Assembly: GCA_024803745.1 (NCBI GenBank)
Contig: JANJXV010000048.1
Location: 4,768,501-4,832,500, forward strand
Origin: Megascapheus bottae
Lineage: Eukaryota > Chordata > Mammalia > Rodentia > Geomyidae
Length of the DNA stretch: 64,000 bases
Direction of reading: 5' to 3'
The position numbers were made by a program, and so were the translations under genes. The notes under the pieces are model-generated. The model saw only the letters and a program-made list of their open reading frames with translations, was not told where the DNA came from and made no database searches. Positions 39,801 to 53,100 of the stretch are shown in pieces. Numbering within the stretch: the first letter of the stretch is position 1; each line of letters begins with the position of its first letter.

Positions 39801-40690
39801 TAACCTCTAACCCTAACCCTAACCCTCACCATAACCCTAAACCTAACCCTAACTCTTACGCTTATCCTAACCCTAACCCTAACCCCCAACCCTAACCCTA
39901 ACCCTAACACTTACCCTTACCCAACCCTAACCCTAACTCTAAACCTAACCCTAACCCTAACCCTAACCCTTACCAGAACCCTAAACCTAACCCTAACCCT
40001 AACCCTTACTCTAACCCTAACCCTAACCCTAAAACTAACTCTAACCCTAACACTAACCCTTACACTTACCCTAACCCGAACCCTAACACTTACCCTTACC
40101 CTAACCCTAAATCTAACCCTTACCCTAACCCTAACCCTAACCCTAACCCTTACCCTAAAACTAACCCTAACCCTAACCCCTAACCATAACCCTAAACCTA
40201 ACCTTATCCCTAACCCTTACCCTAACACTAACCCTAAACCTTACACTGGAACTAACCGTAACCCTAACCCCTAACCCTAACCCTAACACTAACACTAACA
40301 TTTACCCTAACCCTAACCCTAACCCTAAACCTAACCCTTACCCTAACCCTAACCATAACCCGGACCCTAACCCCTAACCCTAACATTAACCCTCACCCTA
40401 ACGCTAACCTAAAACTAACTCTTATCCTTAACCTAAAACTAACCCTAAACCTAAACATTACACTTACCCTAATCCTAAACCTAAACCTAACACTAAACCT
40501 AAACCTTACCCTTACACTTACCATAACCCTAACCCTAACCCTTACCCTAAAACTAACACTAAACATAAACCCTAACCCTAACCCTAACCATAACCGTAAC
40601 CCTTGCCCTAACCCTAACCCTAACCATCATCCCAACCCTAAACCTAACCCTAACCCTTACCCTTACCCTAACCCTAACCCTAACCCTAAC
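33849..40690. repeat. Higher-order unit 3, rearranged by a 107-bp deletion and a 1925-bp duplication
   Basis: The first part follows unit 2 at an offset of 5971-5977, until about 107 bases are missing between TTACTCG (35,411) and TCCTTTCCC (35,451), after which the offset is 5870. The TTGCCC sub-repeats are intact. Near 38,773 the unit switches into the left edge of the segment-B spacer (TAAAGCTAACCC at 38,780), jumps back to its own interior at 38,831-38,840, and reads through again to 40,698. Confidence 0.85.
36906..38830. repeat. 1925-bp tandem duplication, copy 1
   Basis: Landmarks CATAACAGTAACCC (37,011), ACAAGTACGC (about 37,837), ACTGGAACTAACC (about 38,319) and TAAAGCTAACCC (38,780) all recur exactly or almost exactly 1925 bases further right. 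Very few differences are visible. Confidence 0.9.
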
Positions 40691-40755
40691 CCTTACCCTA
40701 ACCCTAAAGCTAACCCTTACCCTAACCCTAACCCGAAGCCTAACCCCTAACCCTA
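38831..40755. repeat. 1925-bp tandem duplication, copy 2
   Basis: This pairs with 36,906-38,830. The junction AACCTAACAC at 38,831-38,840 is shared by both parent sequences: one continues TAACCCTAAACC (as at 36,916) and the other TCACCCTAAACC (as at 40,766). This marks a microhomology or unequal-exchange breakpoint. Confidence 0.9.
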
Positions 40756-41264
40756 AACCTAACACTCACCCTAAACCTAACCCTAACCCTTACCCTTACA
40801 GTAACCCTTACCCTTACACTAACCCTAATCCTAACCCTAACCCGAAACCTTACCCTTACCCTAAACCTAACCCTAACCCTTACCCTTACCCTAACCTTAA
40901 CCCTAACCCTAACCCTTATCCTTACCTTAACCCTAACGCTAACATTAACCCTAAATCTAACACTTAACCCTAAGCCTAAACCTTACCCTTACCCTAACCC
41001 TAACCCTAACCCTAACCCTAACGATAACCCTAAACCTTACCCTAACCCTAACCCTAACCCTAACCCTAACCATAACTTAACCCTAACCCTAACCCTAACC
41101 CTAACCCTTACCCTGACCTAACCCTAACCCTAACTCTCACACTTACCATTACCCTAACCCTAACCATGACCCTAACCCTAACCTTACCCTTATCCTAACC
41201 CTAACCCTAAACCTAACACTTAACCTTACCCTAACTCTAAACCTAACCCTAACCCTAACCCTAC

Positions 41265-41425
41265 ACATAACTCTACCCCTAACCCTAATCCTAACCCTAC
41301 CCCTAACTCTACCTCTACCCCTACCCCCAACCCTAATCCTAACCCAAAAGCTACCCCTCCCCCTTCTCCTACACCTAAACGTAACCCCCACCTAACCCTA
41401 TCCTAACCCTAGCCCGAGCCCAACC
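41265..41425. repeat. CT-rich variant patch, fourth copy
   Basis: It is nearly identical to the patch at 18,390-18,545, with CTACCTCTACCCCTACCCCC near 41,308 and CCCTCCCCCTTCTCCTACACC near 41,355. One CCCTAA next to AAGCTACC has changed to CCCAAA. Confidence 0.75.
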
Positions 41426-44400
41426 CCAACCCTAACCCTACCCTTAACATTAACCCTATCTCTAACCCTAAACCTACACCTAATCTTAACCCTAACCCTA
41501 ACCCTAAACCTAACCCTAACTGTAACCCTTACCCTTACCCTAACCCTAACCCCAAAACTAACCCTAACCCTAACCCTAACTCTTACCATAAACCAAACCC
41601 TAGCCCTAGCCTAACTCTTACTCTTACCCTAACCCTAACCAAACCTATCCCTAACCAGAACTCTAAACCTTACACTTACCCTAAACCTAACCCTAACTCT
41701 TGACCTAAACTTAACACTAACCCTAACCCCTAACCCTAACTTTTACCCTAAACCTTACCCTTACCCTTACCTTAACCCTAACCCTAACCCTTACCCTAAA
41801 ACTAACACTAACCCTAAACCCTAACCCTAACCCTAACCCTAACCATAACCATAACCATAACCCTTGCCCTAACCCTAACCCTAACCATAATCCCAACCCT
41901 AAACCTAACCCTAACCCTTACCCTTACCTAACCCTACCCCTAACCCTAACCCTAACCCTTACCCTAACACTAAACCTAACCCTAAACCTAACCCCTAACC
42001 CTAACCCTAACCCTAAACCTTAACCTTACCCTAACCATAAACCTAACCTTACACTAACCCTAACCCAAAACCTAACCCTAACCATTACCCTAACCCTAAA
42101 CCTAACCCTAACCTTAACCCTTACCCTTACCCTAACCCTAACCCTAACCCTAACCTTTACCATTACCCTAACCCTAACCCTAACCTTAATGCTAACCCTA
42201 ACCTAACCATAACCTCTACCCTAACCCTAACCCTAACACTAATCCATACACTAAAACTTACCCTAACTCTAACCTTTCCAATTTCCCTAACCCTAACCCT
42301 AACCCTAAAGCTTAACCTTACCCTTACCCTTACCCTAACCGTAAACCAAACCCTAACCCTAACCCTTAACTTAACCCTAACCCTAACACTAAACCTAACC
42401 CTTACACTTGCCCTAATCCTAAGACTAACCTTAACCCTTACCCTTACCCTAAACCTAACCCTAACCTTAACCTAACCCTTACCCTAACCCTAACCCTAAC
42501 TCTAAACTTAATGCTAACCCTAACCCTAACCCTAACCCTTTCCCTAATGCTAACCCTAACCCTAACCTTAACCCTAACTGTAACCCTAACCTTTACACTT
42601 ACCCTGACCCTAACCCTAAACATAACCCTGACCCTAACCCTAATCCTAAACCTCACCCTTACAAGTACGCTAACCCTAACCCTAACCATAACCCGAACCG
42701 TAACCTCTAACCCTAACCCTAACCCTCACCCTATCCCTAAACCTAACCCTAACTCTTAAGCTTACCCTAACCCTAACCCTAACCCTAACCCCTAACCCTA
42801 ATCTTAACGCTAACACTTACCTTTACCCTACCCTAACCCTAACTCTAAACCTAACCCTAACCCTAACCCTAAACCTTACCAGAACACTAAACCTAACCCT
42901 AAACCTAACCCTTACCCTAACCCTAACCCTAACCCTTACCCTAAAACTAACCCTAACCCTAACCCTAACCCCTAACCATAAACCTAAACCTAACCTTATC
43001 CCTAACCCTTACACTAACACTAACCCTAATGCTTACCCTGAAACTAACCCTAACGCTAACCCCTAAACCTAACCCTAACCCTAACACTAACACTATCATT
43101 TACCCTAACCCTAACCCTAACCCTAACCCTTACCCTAACCCTAACCCTAACCCTTACCCTAACCCTAACCATAACCCGGACCCTAACCCCTAACCCTAAC
43201 CTTAACCCTCACCCTAACGCTAACCCTAAAACTAACTCTTGTCCTTAACCTAACCCTAACCCTAAACCTAACCTTAACTCTAACCCTAACCCTAACCCTT
43301 ACCCCAACCCTTACCCTAACCCCTAACGCTAACCCTAATACTTACACTTTCCCTAAACCTAAACCTAACCCTAAACCTAAACCTTACCCTTACCGTAAAC
43401 CTAAGCCTAACCCTAACCGTAAACCTAACCCTATCCCGAACCCTAACCCTTACTCTTACCTTAACTCTAAACCGAACCCTAACTCTAACCCCTAACCCTA
43501 AAACTTACCCTTACCCTAACCCTAACCCTAACGTTCACCCTAACCCTAACCCTAACCCTTACACTTAACCTAACCCTAACCCCAAACCTAACCCTAAACC
43601 TAACCCTAACCCTAACCCTAACCCTTACCGAACCCTACCCCTAACCCTAACCGGAACCCTAACCCTAACCCTAACCGGAACCCTAACCCTAACCCTAACC
43701 CCTAAACCCTCAACCTAACCCTAACCCTAAACCTTAAACTAACCCTTACCCTAACCCCAAACCTAAACCTAAACCTAACCCTAATCCTAACCCTAACCCT
43801 AACCCTAAACCTACACTTAACCCTAACCCTTACCCTTACACTAACCCTAACCATAACCCTTACCCTAACCCTAACCCTAACCCTAACCCTAACACTTACC
43901 CTTACCCTAACCCTAACCCTAACCCTAACCCTTACCCTAAACCTAACTCTAACCCCAACCCTTACCCTTAGCCTAACCCGAACCCTAACCCTAACTCTAT
44001 CCCCTAACCTAAACCCTATCCCGAACACTTACCGTAACCATAAAACTAAGCCTAACCCTTACCCTGAACTTAACCCTATCCCTAACCCTAACCCTAACCC
44101 TTACCCTTACCCTTACCCTAACCCTAACCCTAAACCTAACCCTAACCCTAACCCTAATCCTTACTCTTACCCTAACCCTAACCCTACCACTAACCCAAAC
44201 ACTTACCCTTACCCTAACCCTAACCCTAACACTAACCCTAACTTTTACCCTAACCCTAACCCTAACCCTTACTCTAAACCCTAACCCTAAACTTACCCTA
44301 ACCCTAACCCCTAATCCTAACCATAAACCTAAATCTAAACCTAACCCTTAAACTTACCCTAACGCTAATCCTAACCCTAACCCTTACCCTAACCCTAACC

Positions 44401-44806
44401 CTAACCCTTACCCTAACCCTAACCCTAACATGAAGCCTAACCCCAAACCCTAAACCTAACACTCACCCTAAACCTCACCCTAACCCTTACCCTTACCATA
44501 ACCGTTACCCTTACCCTAATCCTACCCCTAATCCTAACCCGAAACCTTACCTTACCCTAAACCTATCCCTAACCCTTACCCTAGCCCTAACTCTACCCTA
44601 ATCCTAACCCTTATCCTTACCTTAACGCTAACCCTAACCCTAACCTAACTCTAATGCTTAACAGTAACCCTAAACCTTACCCTTACCCTAAACCTAACCC
44701 TAGCCCTAACCCTACCCCTAACCTTAAGCCCTAACCCTAACCGTAACCCTAACCCCTACCCTTTCCCTCACCCTAAACCTAACCCTAACCCTAACCCTAA
44801 CCCTAA

Positions 44807-47800
44807 CCTAAAGTCTAAACCTAACCCTAACCCTAACCCTAACCCTTACCCTTACCCTAACCCTAACCCTAAACCTAACCCTAACCCTAACCCTAATCCT
44901 TACTCTTCCCCTAACCCTAACCCTACCACTAACCCAAACACTTACCCTTACCCTAACCCTAACCCTAACACTAACCCTAACTTTTACCCTAACCCTAACC
45001 CTAACCCTTACCCTAAACCGTAACCCTAAACTTACCCTAACCCTAACCCTAAATCTAACCCTTAAAATTACCCTAACCCTAACCCTAATCTTAACCCTAA
45101 CCCTAAACCTTAACATAACCCTAACCATAAACCTAACCCTAAACCTAACCCTAACCCTAACCCTAAACCTTACCCTTATCCAAACCCTAACCCTAACCCC
45201 AATCCCCTAACCCTAACCCTAACCCAAACTCTAACCCTTCCCCTTACCCTAACCATAACCCTCACCCTTACACTAAACCTAACCCTAACCTTAAGCCTAA
45301 CCCTATCCCTAACACTAAACACTAGCCCTAACACAAACCAAAAGCTCACCCTTACCTAACCCTAACCATAACCATTACCATAACCCTAACCCTAACCGTA
45401 ACACTTACCCTTATCCTAACCCTAACCCTAAACTTAACCCCAACCCTAAAACTAACCCTAACCCTTACCCTTACACTACCCCTAACCCTAAACCTAACGC
45501 TAACCCTAAACCTAACCCTAACTTTACCCTAACCCTAACCCTTTCCCTAACCCTAAACCTAACCTTAACCCTAACCCTTACCCTTAGCCTAACCCTAACC
45601 ACAACCCAAACCCTAACCCTAACCCTTACCCTTACCCTAATCCTAACCCCAAACCTAACCCTAACCCTAACCCTTACCCTTACCATAAACCGAAACCTAA
45701 ACCTAACCCTAACCCTAACACTTACCTTTACCCTAACCCTAACCCTTACCCTAACCCTAAACGTAACCCTAACAATAAGCCTAACCCTTACCCTTACCCT
45801 AACCCTAACCCTAACCCTAACCTTAACACTTACTCTTACCCTAACCCTAACCCTTACCCTTACCCTAACCCTAAAACTAACCTTAAACCCAACACTAAAC
45901 CTAACCCTAACCCTTACCCTTACCCTAACCCTAAAACTAACCCTAACCTTCACCCTTACCCTTACCCTAACCCTAACACTTAACCTAATACTTACCCTTA
46001 CCCTAACCCTAACCCTGACTCTAACCCTAGCCTTCCGTAACCCTAATACAACCCTAACCCCTAACACTAAACCTAACCCTAAACCTTACCTTTACCCTAA
46101 CCCTAACACTAACCCTAAGCCCTAGCCCTAACCCTAACCCTAACCCTTACCCTAACCCTAACCCTAACTCTAACCCTAACCCGAAACCTAACCCTAACCC
46201 TTAACCTAACCCTAACCCTAACCCTAACCCTAACCCTAACCCTAAACCAAAGCCTAACCTTAACCCTAACCCTTACCCTTATCCTAACCCTAACCCTAAC
46301 CCTAACCCTAACCCTAACCCTTACCCTAAACCTAACCCTAACACTTACCCTAACGCTAACCCTAACACGAACCCTTAATCGTAACCCTAACCCTAACCCT
46401 TACCCTTACCCTAACCCTAACCCAAACCCTTACCCTAAACCTAACCCTAACACTAACCCTAACCCTTACTCTTACCCTAACCCTAACCCCAAACCTAACC
46501 CTAACCTAACCCTAAAACTTATCCTTTCCCTAAACCTAACCCTCACCCTTATCCTAACCCTAACCCTAACCCTAACCCTAAGCCCTAACACTAACTGTAA
46601 CCCTGAACGTTACCCTTACCCTAATCCTAACCCAAAAGCTAACCCTAACCCTAACCCTAACCATTACCCTAACACTAACCTTAACCTTAACCCCAACTGT
46701 AAACCTAACCTAACCTTAACCCTAATGCTTACCCTTACCCTGACCCTAACCCTAATCCTAACCCTAATCTTAACCCTAACCCTAAACCTAAACATTACAC
46801 TTACACTAATCCTAAACCTAAACCTAAACTAACCCTAAACCTTACCCTTACCCTTACCATAACCCTAACACTAACCCTTACCATAAACCTAACACTATCC
46901 CTAACCCCTAACCCTAACCCTAACCATAACCATAACCCTTGCCCTAACCATAACCCTAACCATAATCCCAATCCTAAACCTAACCCTAACCCTTACCCTT
47001 ACCCTAACCCTTACCCTTACCCTAACACTAAACCTAACCCATAACCCTAACCCTAAACCTAACCCTAACCCTAACCTTAAACATAACCCTAACCCTAAAC
47101 CAAAACATTACACTTACCCTAATCCTAAACCTAACACTAAACCTAAATCTTACCCTTATCCTTACCATAACCCTAACCCTAACCCTTACCCTAAAACTAA
47201 CACTAACCCTAACCCCTAACCCTAACCCTAACCCTAACCATAACCATAACCCTTGCCCTAACCCTAACCCTAACCATAATCCCAACCCTAAACCTGAACC
47301 TAACCCTTACCCTTACCCTAACCCTAACCCTAACCCTAACCTTAACCATAACCCTTACCCTAAACCTAAACATTACACTTACCCTAATAATAAACCTAAA
47401 CCTAACACTAAACCTAAACCTTACCCTTACCCTTACCATAACCCTAACCCTAACCCTTATCCTAAAACTAACACTAACCCTAAACCCTAACCCTAACCCT
47501 AACCATAAACGTAACACTTGCCCTAACCCTAACCCTAACCATAATCCCAACCCTAAACCTAACCCTAAACCTTACCCTTACCCTAACCCTAACCCTAACC
47601 CTAACCCTTACCCTAACACTAAACCTAACACTAAACCTAACACTAACCCTAACCTTAACCCTAACCCTAACCCTAAACCTAAACATTACACTTACCCTAA
47701 TCCTAAACCTAAACCTAACACTAACCCAAAACCTTACCCTTACCCTTACCATAACCCTAACCATAACCCTTACCCTAAAACTAACACTAACCCTAACCCC

Positions 47801-50170
47801 TAACCCTAACCATAACCCTTGCCCTAACCCTAACCCTAACCATAATCCCAACCCTAAACCTAACCCTAACCCTTACCCTTATACTAACCCTAATCCTAAC
47901 CCTAACCTTAACCAAAACCCTAACCCTAAACCTAAACATTACACTTACCCTAATCCTAAACCTAAACCTAACACTAACCCTAAACCTTACCCTTACCCTT
48001 ACCATAACCCTAACCCTAGCCCTTACCCTAAAACTAACACTAACCATAAACCTTAACCCTAACCCTAACCATAACAGTAACCCTTGCCCTAACCCTAACC
48101 CTAACCATAATCCCAACCCTAAACCTAACCCTAACCCTTACCCTAACCCTAACCCTAACCCTAACCCTTACCCTAACACTAAACCTAACCCTAAACCTAA
48201 CCCCTAACCCTAACCCTAACCCTAAACCTTAACCTTACCCTAACCATAAACCTAAACCTTACCCTAACTCTAACCCTAACCTGAACCCTAACCTTTACCC
48301 TAACCCTAAACCTAACCCTAACCTTAACCCTTACCCTAACCCTAACCCTAACCCTAAACTTTACCATTACCCTAACCCTAACCCTAACCTTAATGCTAAC
48401 CCTAACAGTAACCTAACCATAACCTTTACCATAACCCTAACCCTAACACTAATCCATACACTAAAACTAACCCTAACCCTAACCTTTCCAATTTCCCTAA
48501 CCCTAACCCTAAACCTAAACCTAAACCTTACCCTTACCCTTGCCCTAACCCTAACCCAAACCCTAACCCTAACCCTTAACTTAACCCTAACCCTAACACT
48601 AAACCTAACACTTACACTTGCCCTAACCCTAAGACTAACCCTAACACTTACCCTTACCCTAAACCTAACCCTAACCTTAACCCTAACCCTTACCCTAAAC
48701 CTAACCCTAAATCTAACCCTTACCCTAACCCTAACCCTAACCCTAACCCTTACCCTAAAACTAACCCTAACCCTAACCCTAACCCCTAACCATAACCCTA
48801 AACCTAACCTTATCCCTAACCCTTACCCTAACACTAACCCTAAACCTTACACTGGAACTAACCGTAACCCTAACCCCTAACCCTAACCCTAACACTAACA
48901 CTAACATTTACCCTAACCCTAACCCTAACCCTAAACCTAACCCTTACCCTAACCCTAACCATAACCCGGACCCTAACCCCTAACCCTAACATTAACCCTC
49001 ACCCTAACGCTAACCTAAAACTAACTCTTATCCTTAACCTAAAACTAACCCTAAACCTAAACATTACACTTACCCTAATCCTAAACCTAAACCTAACACT
49101 AAACCTAAACCTTACCCTTACACTTACCATAACCCTAACCCTAACCCTTACCCTAAAACTAACACTAAACATAAACCCTAACCCTAACCCTAACCATAAC
49201 CGTAACCCTTGCCCTAACCCTAACCCTAACCATCATCCCAACCCTAAACCTAACCCTAACCCTTACCCTTACCCTAACCCTAACCCTAACCCTAACCTTT
49301 ACCCTAACACTAAACCTAACCCTAAACCTAACCCCTAACCCTAACCCTAACCCTAAACCTTAACCTTACCCTAACCATAAACCTAAACCTTACCCTAACT
49401 CTAACCCTAACTCGAACCCTAACGTTTACCCTAACCCTAAACCTAACCCTAACCTTAACCCTTACCCTTACCATTACCCTAACCCTTACCCTAACCTTAA
49501 TGCTAACCCTAACCCTAACCTAACCATAACCTTTACCCTAACCCTAACCCTAACACTAATCCATACACTAAAACTAACCCTAACCCTAACCTTTCCAATT
49601 TCCCTAACCCTAACCCTAACCCTAAACCTAAACCTTACCCTTACCCTTACCCTAACCCTAACCCAAACCCTAACCCTAACCCTTAACTTAACCCTAACCC
49701 TAACACTAAACCTAACCCTTACACTTGCCCTAACCCTAAGACTAACCCTAACCCTTACCCTTACCCTAAACCTAACCCTAACCTTAACCCTAACCGTTAC
49801 CCTAACCCTAACCCTAAATCTAAACTTAATGCTATCCCTAACCCTAACCCTAACCCTTACCCTAACCCTTACCCTTTCCCTTACGCTAGCCCTAACCCTA
49901 ACCTTAACCCTAACTCTAACCCTAACGCTTACACTTACCCTGACCCTAACCCTAAACATAACCCTGAACCTAACCCTAATCCTAAACCTCACCCTTACAA
50001 GTACGCTAACCCTAACCCTAACCATACCCGAACCCTAACCTCTAACCCTAACCCTAACCCTCACCATAACCCTAAACCTAACCCTAACTCTTACGCTTAT
50101 CGTAACCCTAACCCTAACCCTAACCCCTAACACTAACCCTAACCCTAACACTTACCCTTACGCTACCCTA
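44807..50170. repeat. Higher-order unit 4, shortened by a 534-bp deletion
   Basis: The unit starts with CCTAAAGTCTAAACC at 44,807 and follows unit 1 at an offset near 22,882-22,894. The first 1.67-kb sub-unit has lost its right part: sequence equivalent to 25,815 runs directly into sequence equivalent to about 26,349 near 48,709. The ACAAGTACGC landmark is therefore seen only once here (about 49,999). Confidence 0.85.
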
Positions 50171-53100
50171 ACCCTAACTCTAAACCTAACCCTAACCCTA
50201 ACCCTAACCCTTACCAGAACCCTAAACCTAACCCTAACCCTAACCATTACTCTAACCCTAACCCTAACCCTAAAACTCTAACCCTAACACTAACCCTTAC
50301 ACTTACCCTAACCCGAACCCTAACACTTACCTTTACCCTAACCCTAAATCTAACCCTTACCCTAACCCTAACCCTAACCGTAACCCTTACCCTAAAACTA
50401 ACCCTAACCCTAACCCTAACCCCTAACCATAACCCTAAACCTAACCTTATCCCTAACCCTTACCCTAACACTAACCCTAACACTTACACTGGAACTAACC
50501 GTAACCATAACCCCTAACCCTAACCCTAACACTAACACTAACATTTACCCTAACCCTAACCTTAACCCTCACCCTAACCCTAACCCTTACCCTAACCCTA
50601 ACCATAACCCGGACCCTAACCCCTAACCCTAACATTAACCCTCACCCTAACGCTAACCTAAGACTAACTCTTATCCTTAACCTAACCCTAACCCTAAACC
50701 TAACCTTCACCCTAACCCTAACCCTTACCCTTACCCTAACCCTAACCCCTTATGCTAACCCTAAAACTTACCCTTTCCCTAAATCTAAACCTTACCCTTA
50801 CTCTAAACCTAAGCCTAACCCTAACCGTAACCCTAACCCTATCCAGAACCCTAACCATTACTCTTACCTTAACTCTAACCCTAACCCTAACTCTAACCCC
50901 TAACACTAAACCTTACCCTTACCCTAACGCTAACCCTAACGTTAACCCTAACCCTAACCCTAACCCTTACCCTTACTCTAACCCTAACCCCAAACCTAAC
51001 CCTAACCCTAACCCTAACCGTAACCCTAACACTCACCCTAACCCTAACCCTTACCCGAACTCTAACCCCTAACACTAACCGGAACCATAACCCTAACCGG
51101 AACCCTAACGCTAAACCTAACCTTTACCCTAACCCTAACCCTAGCCCTAACCTTAACCCCTAACCCTAACCCTAGCCCTAACCCTAACCTTTACCTTATA
51201 CCTAACCCTAACCCAAACCCTAACACTAAACCTAACCATAACCCTTATGCTTATCCTAACCCTAACCCTAACCCTAACCCCTAACCCTAACACTAACCCT
51301 AACCCTTACCCTTACCCTACCCTAACCCTAACTCTAAACCTAACCCTAACCCTAACCCTTACCATAAACCTAAGCCTAATCCTAACCCTAATCCTTACTC
51401 TACCCCTAACCTTAACCCTAACCCTTACCCTTACCCTAACCTAACACTAACCCTAACCCTGAAACTAACCCTAACCCTAACCCCAAACCCTTACCCTAAA
51501 ACTAACCCTAACCCTAACCCCTAACCCCTAACCCTAACCCTAAACCTAATCTTATCCCTAATCCTTACCCTAACATTAACCCTAAACCTTACCCTAAATC
51601 TAACCCTCACCCTAACACCTAACCCTAACCCTAACCCTAACACTAACCCTAACCCTTACCCTAACCCTAACCCTAAACCGAACCCTTACCTTAAACCTAA
51701 CCCTAACCCTTACCCTAACCCTAACCCTAACCCTGACCCTAACCCCTAACCCTAACCTTAAACCTCACCCTAACCCTAACCCTAACCCTAACCCTTATCC
51801 TTACCCTAAACCTAACCCTAAACCTAACCTTAACCCTAACCATAACCCTAACCCTTACCCTTACCCTTATCCTAACCTTAATGCTAACCGTAAACTTAAC
51901 CCCAAACCGTAACCCTAACCCTAACACTTAACCTTACACTAACCCCAAACCTAACACTAACCCTAACCCTAACCGTAACACTAACACTTACCCTAACCCT
52001 AACCCTAAACCGAACCCTAACCCTAACCCTAACCCTTACCCCAACCCTAACCCTAACCCTAACCCCTAACCCTAACCCTAGCCCTAACCCTAACCCTTAC
52101 CTTATTCCTAACCCTAACCCTATCCCAAACCCAAACCCTAAAGCTAACCCTAAACCTAACACTTACCCATACCCTAAGCCTAACCCTGACCCTAACCCTA
52201 ACCTTACCCTAACCTAATCCTAACCCTAACCCTAACCCTAACCCCTAACCCCTAACCCTAACCCTAACCCTAACCCTTACCCTTACCCTAACCCTAACCC
52301 TAACCCTAACTCTACCCCTAACCCAAACCCTAACCCTAACCCTTACCCTAACCCTAAACCTAAGCCTAACCCCAACCCTAAACTTAACCCTAACCCTAAA
52401 CCTAAACCTAACCCTTACCCTTACCCTAACCATAACCCTAAACCTAACCCTAACAGTAACCCCTATCCCTTAACCTAACCCTAACCCTAGCACTTACCCT
52501 TATCCTAACCCTAACCCTAACCCTAAACCTATCCCTAACACTTACCCATACCCTATCCCTAAACTTAAACCTAAACTTAAAACTAACCATAACAATAACC
52601 CTTACACTTACCCTAACCCTAACCCTAACACTTACTCTTACCCTAACCCTAACCCAAACCCTTACCCTAACGATAACACTAACCCTAACCCCTATACTTA
52701 ACCCTAACCCTAACACTAAGCCTAACCCTTAAACTGAACCTAACGCTAAACCTAACCCTAACCCTAACACTAACCCTTACACTTACCCTAACCCTACCCC
52801 TAACACTTACCATTACCCTAACCCTAACCCTAAACCTTACCCTAACCCTAACCCTAACCCTAACCCGAAGCCTAACCCCTAACCCTAAACCTAACCCTCA
52901 CCCTAACCCTAACCCTAAACCGAAACCTTACCCTTACCCTAAACCTAACCCTAACCCTTACCCAAACCATTACCCCTAAACCTAATCCTAACCCTTATCC
53001 TTACCTTAACCCTAACACTAACCCTAACCCTCACTCTAATGCTTAACAGTAACCCTAAAGCTTACCCTTACCCTAACCCTAAACCTAACCCTAACCCTAC

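Larger units (their letters stand above)
40690..50170. repeat. Segment B', second copy of segment B
   Basis: This copies about 17,813-27,840 in the same orientation with high identity. It lacks about 534 bases corresponding to roughly 25,815-26,349, joined near 48,709, and a further 18 bases between about 49,220 and 49,486. It has its own CT-rich patch (41,265-41,425), TTGCCC sub-repeats (46,938-48,085) and unit 4. Confidence 0.9.
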
